This document shows positions 28,222 through 35,928 of a DNA stretch of 64,000 bases, piece by piece. Below the pieces are notes generated by a model. That model worked only from the letters and a program-made list of their open reading frames with translations, was not told where the DNA came from and did no database searches. A program made the translations under genes and the position numbers. The stretch covers positions 62,001 to 126,000 of the forward strand of contig CAJFUA010000065.1 in NCBI GenBank assembly GCA_904420085.1. The letters run 5' to 3'. The DNA comes from an uncultured Eubacterium sp. (GTDB taxonomy: Bacteria; Bacillota; Clostridia; Lachnospirales; Lachnospiraceae). The stretch's first letter is position 1. Each line of letters opens with the position of its first letter.

Positions 28222-28914
28222 CTATTCCTTTCTTGGGTCGATAATCTTTACAGCGTCATCAACACGGCCGTACTGACCTTTTGATTTTTCCCAAGCTGTT
28301 GTAGGATCATCGCCTGCTTTAATAAAGTCTGTCATCTTTCCAAGATTAACAAACTGGTAACCAATCACTTCATCATCTGCATCAAGAGCAATACCGGTTA
28401 CATAGCCTTCTGCCATTTCCAGATATCTGACACCTTTCGCCTTTGTGGCGTACATTGTACCAACCTGTGAACGGAGACCTTTTCCTAAGTCTTCAAGACC
28501 GGCACCAACTACCAGACCGTCATCTGAGAACGCACTCTGTGTTCTACCGTAAACAATCTGTAAGAATAATTCTCTCATTGCTGTATTGATGGCATCACAA
28601 ACCAAGTCAGTGTTTAACGCTTCAAGAATTGTCTTTCCCTGAAGGATTTCAGCCGCCATTGCTGCTGAATGTGTCATACCGGAACATCCGATTGTCTCTA
28701 CCAATGCCTCTTCAATGATACCTTCTTTAACATTTAATGTAAGCTTGCAGGCACCCTGCTGTGGTGCACACCAGCCGACACCATGTGTAAAACCTGAAAT
28801 ATCTTTGATTTCTTTTGAATGAACCCACTTTCCTTCTTCCGGAATTGGAGCAGGATCATGTTTTGCGCCCTTAGCTACAGGACACATCATTTCAACTTCT
28901 TTTGAATAAATCAT
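28222..28914 (-). CDS. NifU-like iron-sulfur cluster assembly scaffold protein
   Basis: A 230-residue protein with the fold signature of the NifU/IscU N-terminal scaffold. Cysteines in WCAPQQGACKL, the strongly conserved TIGCSGMTHSAAMAAEIL, and VCDAINTAMREL are candidate cluster ligands. It is larger than IscU and belongs to the type found beside GGGtGRT proteins, not a housekeeping SUF system. The first Met at 28914 is kept. An AAAGGAG site lies 11-12 bases upstream, and an alternative Met lies eight codons in. A perfect 15-bp inverted repeat lies 50 bases upstream. Confidence 0.82.
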   Translation of the reverse strand: MIYSKEVEMMCPVAKGAKHDPAPIPEEGKWVHSKEIKDISGFTHGVGWCAPQQGACKLTLNVKEGIIEEALVETIGCSGMTHSAAMAAEILQGKTILEALNTDLVCDAINTAMRELFLQIVYGRTQSAFSDDGLVVGAGLEDLGKGLRSQVGTMYATKAKGVRYLEMAEGYVTGIALDADDEVIGYQFVNLGKMTDFIKAGDDPTTAWEKSKGQYGRVDDAVKIIDPRKE

Positions 28915-28963
28915 TTGAATAAATACTCCTTTCGAAATATGTAATAAAATTGCTCAACTCGCA

Positions 28964-29006
28964 ACTATGGACTATTTTCTCATAAAATGACAAAATAGTC
29001 CATAGT
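28964..29006. repeat. Perfect 15-bp inverted repeat between asd and the Fe-S scaffold gene
   Basis: ACTATGGACTATTTT (28964-28978) pairs with 28992-29006 across a 13-base loop. It could terminate asd transcripts, but no T run follows on the minus strand. It could instead act as a leader hairpin of the downstream pair. Confidence 0.6.
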
Positions 29007-29017
29007 AAAACAAAAAT

Positions 29018-29035
29018 TTCATATGAAATTTTATA
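29018..29035 (-). terminator. Short palindrome with T run after asd
   Basis: An AAATTTCAT/ATGAAATTT palindrome directly past the asd stop is followed on the minus strand by a TTTTGTTTT tract. The stem is AT-only, so the terminator would be weak. Confidence 0.3.
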
Positions 29036-30127
29036 TTATTTTGCTTCAATATATCCTTTTGCTGCAAGTAATTCCGCTGACAAAACGGCTCCGCCGGCAG
29101 CCCCCCGCAAAGTATTGTGTGACAACCCTACAAACTTATAATCATAAACTGTATCCTCTCTGAGACGTCCTACTGATACGCCCATTCCGTTTTCAAAATT
29201 CACATCCAGAGATACCTGTGGTCTGTTATCTTCTTCCAAATACTGAATAAACTGCTTTGGTGCACTTGGGAGTTCCAATTCCTGCGGTTCTCCACTAAAG
29301 TTTACCATTGCTTCAATTAACTGCTCTTTGGTCGGTTTCTTTGCAAACTTAACAAATACTGCCGCTGTATGTCCGTCCAATACCGGAACTCTGATACACT
29401 GGGTTGTAATAACCGGTGAAGATGCCTTGACAATCTCTCCATTCTCCACTTTTCCCCAAAGTCTTAACGGTTCCTGCTCTGACTTTTCTTCTTCGCCGCC
29501 AATAAACGGAATAATATTTCCTTCCATTTCCGGCCAGTCTTTAAATGTCTTTCCTGCCCCTGAAATGGCCTGATATGTGGTAGCCACTACTTCTACCGGC
29601 TCAAATTCTTTCCATGCCGTAAGAACCGGAGCATAACTCTGAATAGAACAGTTCGGTTTCACGGCTACGAAACCTTTTGTGGTTCCCAGACGTTTCTTCT
29701 GTGACGCAATGACTTCATAATGTTCCGGATTAATTTCAGGAACAACCATCGGAACGTCCGGCGTCCATCTGTGTGCACTGTTATTTGAAACAACCGGTGT
29801 TTCTGTCTTTGCATAATCTTCTTCAATTCTTTTGATTTCTTCTTTGGTCATATCTACGGCGCTGAACACAAAATCTACCGTTGCGGCAACAGTCTCAACT
29901 TCATTTACGTTATGCACAATCATGCTTTTTACCCGCTCCGGCATCGGTGTGGTCATTTTCCATCTGCCACCTACCGCTTCTTCATAAGTCTTTCCTGCGG
30001 AACGTGGACTTGCCGCCAATGTTACAACTTCAAACCATGGATGGTTATCTAAAAGAGTAATAAATCGCTGACCTACCATTCCTGTTGCTCCAAGTACACC
30101 TACTTTTAACTTCTTATCCAATTTCAT
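29036..30127 (-). CDS. asd: Aspartate-semialdehyde dehydrogenase
   Basis: NADPH-dependent reduction of aspartyl phosphate to aspartate semialdehyde, the branch point to lysine/diaminopimelate, threonine and methionine. In a spore former it is also upstream of dipicolinate. The 363-residue protein has the Rossmann GVLGATGMVGQRF, the catalytic Cys in VKPNCSIQSY, and HTAAVFVKF. The sequence resembles the archaeal/fungal-type enzyme more than the E. coli type. AGAGAGGAAAAAAGG precedes the start. It follows two small membrane-protein genes with a 39-bp gap, so it may be co-transcribed with them. Confidence 0.95.
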   Translation of the reverse strand: MKLDKKLKVGVLGATGMVGQRFITLLDNHPWFEVVTLAASPRSAGKTYEEAVGGRWKMTTPMPERVKSMIVHNVNEVETVAATVDFVFSAVDMTKEEIKRIEEDYAKTETPVVSNNSAHRWTPDVPMVVPEINPEHYEVIASQKKRLGTTKGFVAVKPNCSIQSYAPVLTAWKEFEPVEVVATTYQAISGAGKTFKDWPEMEGNIIPFIGGEEEKSEQEPLRLWGKVENGEIVKASSPVITTQCIRVPVLDGHTAAVFVKFAKKPTKEQLIEAMVNFSGEPQELELPSAPKQFIQYLEEDNRPQVSLDVNFENGMGVSVGRLREDTVYDYKFVGLSHNTLRGAAGGAVLSAELLAAKGYIEAK

Positions 30128-30166
30128 CCTTTTTTCCTCTCTATATGTTATTATTTTTTACCATTT

Positions 30167-30685
30167 TTAATAAAAATCAGTCCAACCGTCATCACTGTTT
30201 GCCGGATTATCTTTGGAATCATTCTTCTTTGTGACGTTTTCTTCGTCATTATCTGATTTGTTATTACTATTATCGCTATTATTATTGCCGTTCCCATTGG
30301 AAACGTTATTGTTCTTCTTATTGTTGTTTTTCTTACTGTTGCCGTTCTGTTTTGTCTGATTTTCTATTGCTTCGTCAGTAAAAATGTCAAGGGCATAATT
30401 GTCGCCCTGATTGTTTCCATAAGTTTTATTGGTAGCCGGTTCCCCTGTAGATTGCTCTTTGCCTGTTTTCCCACCAGTCGAGTCATCCGATTTTTTTTCG
30501 TCCTCCTGACCGGTTACTGAAGTTCCGGGATTTTCCGTGACAGTTTCAACCAATGCTGTCGCCGCCTCTGTTTCTTTCTGTTTATTATTATTCTTTTTAT
30601 CCATATTTAAAAATACCACTACACCCGCAATAACAACCAATGCCAATATGGACAGTACGATAATCACTATTTTCTTTTTGTTCAT
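30167..30685 (-). CDS. Single-span membrane protein with low-complexity Asn/Lys/Asp region
   Basis: A 172-residue protein of unknown function. It has one N-terminal membrane helix (about 5-27, IVIIVLSILALVVIAGVVVFL), preceded by Lys residues. The remainder, predicted outside the membrane, is low-complexity and rich in Asn, Lys, Asp, Ser and Thr (runs of NNNKKN). No family is recognised. GAGGTG precedes the start. It begins 6 bases after the preceding membrane-protein gene ends, so the two are probably co-transcribed. Confidence 0.7.
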   Translation of the reverse strand: MNKKKIVIIVLSILALVVIAGVVVFLNMDKKNNNKQKETEAATALVETVTENPGTSVTGQEDEKKSDDSTGGKTGKEQSTGEPATNKTYGNNQGDNYALDIFTDEAIENQTKQNGNSKKNNNKKNNNVSNGNGNNNSDNSNNKSDNDEENVTKKNDSKDNPANSDDGWTDFY

Positions 30686-30691
30686 AATTCA

Positions 30692-31195
30692 TTACACCTC
30701 CCCAATATGTGCAATATTATTCTGTTCATCATAAGAAACTTTTTTTGTTGTTTCTTTTGTTTTCTTTTCCTCATTCCTCTGTTTTTGTATCGTTTTTTCC
30801 TGTTCTCTCTGTAACTGCTCTGCATGTTTATTTCTGGATGCTATCCACGTATCTGACATACACATAATATTTACCTGTGCAATAAAATAGCAGAACAGAC
30901 ATACGATAATTAATCCTGCTGCCGATGTGCCGGCAGTATGTTTCTTAAAAAGCGGAAGTTTCTCTCTGTATTTAAAATCAGATAAAAAAATAAGCGGACT
31001 GAAAAATAGAATCGTAAAAAAGATATATTTATATACCATAAGCACATAATCCATGGTCTCAAATTCGTAATAACGAAGTTCACCATATATGGCAGAGGCG
31101 ATAAAAAAAGCCATGGATGCGTAATACAGCAAGGCAGGTATCATTTTGTAAGATTTTCCTGATCGGAACCCGAAAACTTTTATGCTGCCATTCAT
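30692..31195 (-). CDS. Small multi-span membrane protein with charged C-terminal coiled coil
   Basis: A 167-residue protein with about three hydrophobic segments: IPALLYYASMAFFIASAIYG, YKYIFFTILFFSPLIFL and GTSAAGLIIVCLFCYFIAQV. A Gln/Glu/Lys-rich helix follows (about 120-155, EQLQREQEKTIQKQRNEEKK). No family is recognised. The start at 31195 has GAGGAGCAG. It lies directly downstream of tRNA-Thr and directly upstream of the single-span protein. Confidence 0.7.
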   Translation of the reverse strand: MNGSIKVFGFRSGKSYKMIPALLYYASMAFFIASAIYGELRYYEFETMDYVLMVYKYIFFTILFFSPLIFLSDFKYREKLPLFKKHTAGTSAAGLIIVCLFCYFIAQVNIMCMSDTWIASRNKHAEQLQREQEKTIQKQRNEEKKTKETTKKVSYDEQNNIAHIGEV

Positions 31196-31240
31196 TCATC
31201 TGCTCCTCTGCTTCAATGTGTTTGTGTATCATTTTAAAAA

Positions 31241-31313
31241 AGCTCCCGGCGTGACTCGAACACGTGACCTGCTCATTACGAGTGAGCTGCTCTACCAACT
31301 GAGCTACGGAAGC
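31241..31313 (-). tRNA. tRNA-Thr (anticodon CGT)
   Basis: A 73-base cloverleaf on the minus strand. The acceptor stem GCTTCCG/CGGGAGC has one G-T wobble. The D-arm contains AGTTGGTAGA. The anticodon stem GCTCA/TGAGC has loop CTCGTAA, anticodon CGT, reading ACG. The T-arm has GTTCGAG and one A-C mismatch at the base of its stem. The 3' CCA is not encoded. A T run directly after the last base probably forms part of transcript termination. Confidence 0.93.
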
Positions 31314-31328
31314 TTAATCGTTCTCTTT

Positions 31329-31357
31329 AATTTACTATATACCTCAAAAAAAGTCAA
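31329..31357 (-). promoter_or_regulatory. Promoter of tRNA-Thr
   Basis: TTGACT (31352-31357) and TAAATT (31329-31334) on the minus strand with an exact 17-bp spacer, about 15 bases before the mature 5' end. Confidence 0.7.
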
Positions 31358-31381
31358 TGAGGAACATCACATTTCTTTACA

Positions 31382-31410
31382 TTGAATATTTTTTCTTCCT
31401 TTGTTATAAT
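31382..31410 (+). promoter_or_regulatory. Promoter giving a predicted leaderless mRNA
   Basis: TTGAAT (31382-31387), a 17-bp spacer and a perfect TATAAT (31405-31410). Only seven bases separate the -10 from the ATG at 31418, so transcription should start at or next to the start codon. No Shine-Dalgarno sequence is present. Confidence 0.65.
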
Positions 31411-31417
31411 TCTTTTT

Positions 31418-31909
31418 ATGATTAGTTTGAAAATTAAAGATATAAACATTTTTATGCAGAAACTGCTGATTGCAGATACATTTGATGACTTTCTCCTATG
31501 TGACGGTGAAATAGCTGTTTCCAATATCATCACTTTCAACGGAAGAATCAATCCCAGGTTTTTTTCTTCAGAAGAACAGGACATGCTCGTTGATGACTTT
31601 ATTTATTGGAAAGATTTCAAACATATTGCAGTCGAAACTATTAAAGGAAGCAAAGTGCCCAGCCGTATGAAACTGGTTTTTGCATTATCCAAAACAAAAT
31701 ATGAATCGATCATTTCCAAATCAGGAATGAACCTGCCTCCGGAACAAGTGGGCGGGCTCTATCTTCATGTTCTCTACGAAGATAATCATATAGAAGTGAT
31801 TACCGGAGTCTCTCTGAATACATTCACTATGGATAAAACGCTGGACAAATACTGGGATGAGACCATCGTTTCTTTTTTGAACAGTCACTTTCAGTGTGAA
31901 ATGCTGTAA
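31418..31909 (+). CDS. DUF5721-like protein of unknown function, apparently leaderless
   Basis: A 163-residue soluble protein beginning MISLKIKDINIFMQKLLIADTFDDF. It resembles the DUF5721 family of Lachnospiraceae (LLCDGEIAVSNIITFNGRIN, KRWDETI-like C-terminus), for which no function is known. No catalytic motif stands out. The start at 31418 is chosen because the longer frame from 31382 would begin inside the promoter -35. The ATG has no ribosome site. It is followed by the CIRCE element and htpG. Confidence 0.7.
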   Translation: MISLKIKDINIFMQKLLIADTFDDFLLCDGEIAVSNIITFNGRINPRFFSSEEQDMLVDDFIYWKDFKHIAVETIKGSKVPSRMKLVFALSKTKYESIISKSGMNLPPEQVGGLYLHVLYEDNHIEVITGVSLNTFTMDKTLDKYWDETIVSFLNSHFQCEML

Positions 31910-31952
31910 ATGTCTTTTAATTGTTATTAAAATATGAACAAAACGTAAATTT

Positions 31953-31979
31953 TTAGCACTCTTCTTTGGTGAGTGCTAA
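31953..31979 (+). promoter_or_regulatory. CIRCE element upstream of htpG
   Basis: Perfect TTAGCACTC-N9-GAGTGCTAA, the same arms as the groESL operator with a different spacer. It lies just upstream of the htpG -35. Because it is followed by TTTTTTATT it could also end the upstream gene's transcript. The exact consensus match makes HrcA binding likely. Confidence 0.85.
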
Positions 31980-31986
31980 TTTTTTA

Positions 31987-32014
31987 TTGACTTTTTTATT
32001 TCCTGCGTTAAAAT
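31987..32014 (+). promoter_or_regulatory. Probable htpG promoter
   Basis: TTGACT (31987-31992) and TAAAAT (32009-32014), 16-bp spacer, 8 bases downstream of CIRCE. A GGAGTG ribosome site follows before the ATG at 32085. Confidence 0.6.
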
Positions 32015-32084
32015 GAACATTGTTGGTGAAAATTGCCAACAGATATCAGTAAATAATTATTTTATATAAAGGAGTGAATGTTTT

Positions 32085-34073
32085 ATGGCAAAAAAAGGAT
32101 CTTTATCAATTAACAGCGAAAATATTTTTCCTATTATTAAAAAATGGCTCTATTCAGACCATGATATCTTTTTTAGGGAATTGGTTTCCAACGGATGTGA
32201 TGCAATTACCAAATTAAAAAAACTGGAAATGATTGGTGAGGCAAGTGTGGACAGTAACGAGGAATTTAAAATTCAGATACTGGCAAATCCGGAAGAAAAA
32301 ACCCTTACATTTATTGATAACGGTATCGGTATGACGGAAGATGAAGTGGACGAATATATCAATCAGATTGCTTTTTCAGGTGCTGAGGCTTTCCTGGAAC
32401 AATATAAGGATAAGGCTTCCGAAGACCAGATTATCGGACATTTTGGTCTCGGTTTCTACTCTGCATTTATGGTTGCCGACCGGGTAACCATCGAAACACT
32501 GTCATACAAAGACGGAGCCAAAGCTGTTCTTTGGGATTGTGAAGACGGAACGGAATTTTCCATGAGCGATTCTGATAAATCAGACCGCGGTACCGTGATT
32601 ACCCTTTACTTAAATGAGGACAGTGTTGAATTCTGCAATCTGTACCGTGCCCGGGAAGTATTGAATAAGTACTGTTCTTTTATGCCTGTGGAAATCTTTC
32701 TCTCTGATCCTACTGCCGAGACAGAATATGATACGATACCGGAAGAGGATGTGACAGAAAAAGATACGGTTGTGGAACATATTGTAGAGCCTGCCAAGAC
32801 AGAAGAAAAAGAAAATGAGGACGGTACTAAGGAAACCGTAGAAATTGAGCCGGAAAAAAATATGGCAAAAATTGTAAAACGTCCGGTAAGCATCAGCGAT
32901 ACCACTCCGCTTTGGACCAAACATCCAAACGAATGCAGCGACGAAGAGTATCGTGAGTTCTACCACCGTGTATTTATGGATTACAAAGAGCCGCTTTTCT
33001 GGATTCATTTGAATATGGATTATCCGTTTAACTTAAAAGGTATTCTTTATTTTCCTAAAATCAATATGGAATATGAATCCATTGAGGGAACAATTAAATT
33101 GTATAACAATCAGGTGTTTATCGCCGACAATATTAAAGAAGTGATTCCTGAATTTTTAATGTTATTAAAAGGTGTAATTGACTGTCCGGACCTTCCTCTG
33201 AACGTATCTCGTTCTGCCCTGCAGAATGACGGATTTGTCAAGAAAATTTCAGATTATATTACAAAGAAGGTGGCTGATAAACTTTCCGGAATGTGCAAAA
33301 CCGATAAAGAAAATTATGAAAAATACTGGGATGATATCAGTCCGTTTATCAAATTTGGCTGCCTGAAGGATGAAAAGTTCTGTGAAAAAATGTCTGACTA
33401 TGTATTATTCAAAAATCTGGATAATAAATATCTGACATTTAAAGAAGCTTTGGACGAAAATAAAGAAAAACACGAAAATACGATTTTCTACACCAACGAC
33501 CCGGTACAGCAAAGTCAGTATGTCAATATGTTCAAAGCACAGGGCATTGATGCCGTTATCTTAAAAGATAATATTGACCAGCCTTTCATCTCACAGTTGG
33601 AATCCAAAAACGAAGGCGTAAAATTCAAACGTATTGATGATGAATTAAACGATTCTTTTACGGAAGAACTAAGCGAGGAAGATGAGAAATCTCTGAAAGA
33701 AAAATTGGCAGAGACCTTCAAAAAGGCACTGGGACGTGACATTGATATCAAAGTACAGAAACTGAAAGATAATAAAGTATCTTCCCTGATTACTGTCTCT
33801 GAGGAAACCCGACGTATGCAGGATATGATGAAAATGTACGGCATGAGCGGTATGGATCCGTCCATGTTTGGCGGCGCCGGAGAAACGCTTACACTGAATG
33901 CCAATAATGCTTTAGTAAAATACATTGTTGATACACCGGAAGGTGAAAACACGGAACTGATCTGTAAACAGCTTTATGATCTGGCATTAATCAGTCACAC
34001 GCCTTTAAATCCGGACAGCATGACTGCTTTTATTGAGCGAAGTAATAAGATACTGGAAATCTTAACAAAATAA
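32085..34073 (+). CDS. htpG: Hsp90-family chaperone HtpG
   Basis: ATP-dependent homodimeric chaperone, 662 residues. The N-terminal GHKL ATPase domain shows FFRELVSNGCDAITK, the DNGIGMT box and GHFGLGFYSAFMVAD. The middle domain has IKLYNNQVFIADN and NVSRSALQND, and a C-terminal dimerisation domain follows. Between N-terminal and middle domains (about 211-262) lies an acidic, Glu/Lys-rich linker of roughly 50 residues, resembling the charged linker of eukaryotic Hsp90 and absent from E. coli HtpG. It sits under a CIRCE element, unlike B. subtilis htpG. Confidence 0.96.
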   Translation: MAKKGSLSINSENIFPIIKKWLYSDHDIFFRELVSNGCDAITKLKKLEMIGEASVDSNEEFKIQILANPEEKTLTFIDNGIGMTEDEVDEYINQIAFSGAEAFLEQYKDKASEDQIIGHFGLGFYSAFMVADRVTIETLSYKDGAKAVLWDCEDGTEFSMSDSDKSDRGTVITLYLNEDSVEFCNLYRAREVLNKYCSFMPVEIFLSDPTAETEYDTIPEEDVTEKDTVVEHIVEPAKTEEKENEDGTKETVEIEPEKNMAKIVKRPVSISDTTPLWTKHPNECSDEEYREFYHRVFMDYKEPLFWIHLNMDYPFNLKGILYFPKINMEYESIEGTIKLYNNQVFIADNIKEVIPEFLMLLKGVIDCPDLPLNVSRSALQNDGFVKKISDYITKKVADKLSGMCKTDKENYEKYWDDISPFIKFGCLKDEKFCEKMSDYVLFKNLDNKYLTFKEALDENKEKHENTIFYTNDPVQQSQYVNMFKAQGIDAVILKDNIDQPFISQLESKNEGVKFKRIDDELNDSFTEELSEEDEKSLKEKLAETFKKALGRDIDIKVQKLKDNKVSSLITVSEETRRMQDMMKMYGMSGMDPSMFGGAGETLTLNANNALVKYIVDTPEGENTELICKQLYDLALISHTPLNPDSMTAFIERSNKILEILTK

Positions 34074-34096
34074 TATAAGAAATTTTGTCATCTTCT

Positions 34097-34136
34097 AAAA
34101 AGGCAGCTATGGTCGCAAAACCATAACTGCCTTTTA
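34097..34136. terminator. Bidirectional terminator between htpG and the MBL gene
   Basis: A 16-bp stem (AAAAGGCAG...CTGCCTTTT with one wobble or mismatch) and 6-base loop between convergent stop codons, flanked by A and T runs on both sides. Confidence 0.85.
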
Positions 34137-34151
34137 TATTCTTTTTAAAAT

Positions 34152-35750
34152 CTATCTGTCCCATTTATCACAAAGAGCCTGTATCTGACTGGTAAACTTT
34201 GCGATATCTTTATTTGCTCCTCCTTCATTGCGCTTAATTACCGAAAGCAGACGGTAGCCCGCATTGAGCAGATTTTCATATAATCCCGCAGCTCTTCTCT
34301 GTTTTGCTTTCTGACTGATTTTTACCGGCACTCCTTCTTTGATTAATTCTCCTTTCAGCAAATCAAACTGCGTTCCGCTGTATGGAGCATAAGTGTTATA
34401 TCCGTATTCCTTATTCAGCAGTTCGGCAAAAATGTCGCACACCTGATCTTCTCCATGTACTACAAAAACTTTTTCCGGTTTCTGTTTCATGGCATTCAGC
34501 CATTTAATGAGTTGTTTCTGGTCTCCATGTCCGCTGATTCCCTTTAAATTTTCAATATGGGCATTGACTGCAATTTCCTCTCCAAATATTTTTACAGTCT
34601 GAGCCCCTTCAAGAATGGTTCTTCCAAGTGTTCCCGGCGTCTGAAATCCTACAAAGAGAATCGTATTGTTTTCTCTCCACAAATTGTGTTTTAAATGGTG
34701 TCTGATCCGTCCCGCCTCACACATTCCTGATGCTGATAAAATTACTTTCGGTTTTGTGTCTTCATTAATGGCAATGGAATCCTGACTGGACACGGAAAGT
34801 TTCAGTCCTTCAAACTGCAATGGATTGATTCCGTTTTTAATCAGTTCCATAGTTTCTTCGTCAAAACATTCCATCACATCCCCATGAAAAATATTGGTGG
34901 CTTCCACCGCAAGCGGACTGTCCACATACACTTCAAAATCCGGATAATTGGTTATTCTGCCTTCATTTTTTATTTTCCTCATAAAATAAAGCATTTCCTG
35001 AGTTCTTCCCACAGCAAAAGATGGAATGACAACATTTCCTCGCCTGTCAAAAGTTTCGTTTAAGATGCGGACCAGTTCTCCCACATAATCCGGCCGGTCA
35101 CCGTGCAGGCGGTCACCGTAAGTAGACTCTATGAGAACATAATCTGCACCGTCCATAAATACAGGATCTTTAATAATCGGTTTGTCAATATTGCCTATAT
35201 CTCCGGAAAAAACAATCTTTTTTGACTGCTCATTTTCCGTCAGTGTCATTTCAATACTTGCCGAGCCAAGAAGGTGGCCTGCATCTACGAATTTCACCTT
35301 GATTTCGTCACATATGGTAACCATAGTATCATATTCCAAAGGCACCAGCAACTGACATGCTGCAGCGGCATCATCCATAGTGTAAATAGGCTCTACCGCA
35401 TCCTTTCCTGCCCTTTTTGCCTTTCTGGTTTTCCACCCGGCCTCAAACTCCTGAATATGGGCGCTGTCACGCAACATAATATTACATAATTGACATGTTG
35501 CTTTCGTGGCAAATATCTGCCCTTTAAATCCTTTTTTTACCATCAGCGGAATCAGTCCTGAATGGTCTATATGCGCATGTGTCAGGAAAATATAATCGAT
35601 ATCTCCTGCCAGAACCGGAAGTTCCTGATTCACATAAATGTCTTTTCCCTGTTCCATCCCACAGTCAATGATGGCTTTTTTATCCCCCACTTCTACATAG
35701 TGGCAACTACCCGTTACCTCATGGTCTGCTCCCAAAAAAGTAAGAATCAT
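34152..35750 (-). CDS. MBL-fold/beta-CASP RNA-processing-type hydrolase
   Basis: A 532-residue metallo-beta-lactamase superfamily protein. Zinc-binding motif 2 is in LTHAHIDHSG (HxHxDH). Further ligands are in DAGHLLGSASI and SGDIGN. The beta-CASP insertion and C-terminal SGHGDQ and VHGE motifs are as in CPSF73-like and bacterial YsfB-type members. These are nucleases or exonucleases acting on RNA in characterised relatives. The substrate here is not known. The start at 35750 has AGGAGAGGATAAT. A frame six codons longer begins in that site. It is divergent from iorA. Confidence 0.85.
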   Translation of the reverse strand: MILTFLGADHEVTGSCHYVEVGDKKAIIDCGMEQGKDIYVNQELPVLAGDIDYIFLTHAHIDHSGLIPLMVKKGFKGQIFATKATCQLCNIMLRDSAHIQEFEAGWKTRKAKRAGKDAVEPIYTMDDAAAACQLLVPLEYDTMVTICDEIKVKFVDAGHLLGSASIEMTLTENEQSKKIVFSGDIGNIDKPIIKDPVFMDGADYVLIESTYGDRLHGDRPDYVGELVRILNETFDRRGNVVIPSFAVGRTQEMLYFMRKIKNEGRITNYPDFEVYVDSPLAVEATNIFHGDVMECFDEETMELIKNGINPLQFEGLKLSVSSQDSIAINEDTKPKVILSASGMCEAGRIRHHLKHNLWRENNTILFVGFQTPGTLGRTILEGAQTVKIFGEEIAVNAHIENLKGISGHGDQKQLIKWLNAMKQKPEKVFVVHGEDQVCDIFAELLNKEYGYNTYAPYSGTQFDLLKGELIKEGVPVKISQKAKQRRAAGLYENLLNAGYRLLSVIKRNEGGANKDIAKFTSQIQALCDKWDR

Positions 35751-35865
35751 ATTATCCTCTCCTCTCATTTACCGCACAATCACTTATACTCTTATTATAT
35801 ATTAATTCTATAATTTTTCCATTGTTTTCTTTTACATTATTCATTTCATCCGCCGTAACATTTCA

Positions 35866-35894
35866 TTGCAAGAATTCTTAGAATGTCTTATAAT
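35866..35894 (+). promoter_or_regulatory. Sigma-A promoter of iorA-iorB-paaK
   Basis: TTGCAA (35866-35871) and perfect TATAAT (35889-35894), exact 17-bp spacer, about 35 bases before the start codon. Confidence 0.75.
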
Positions 35895-35928
35895 TTTATT
35901 TATGAAAATTTATCTGGAGGATACCCAA

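Noticed and set aside
31241..31313. tRNA-Thr as an attachment site of an integrated element
   Set aside because: No integrase, no direct repeat of the tRNA 3' end and no phage or plasmid genes nearby.
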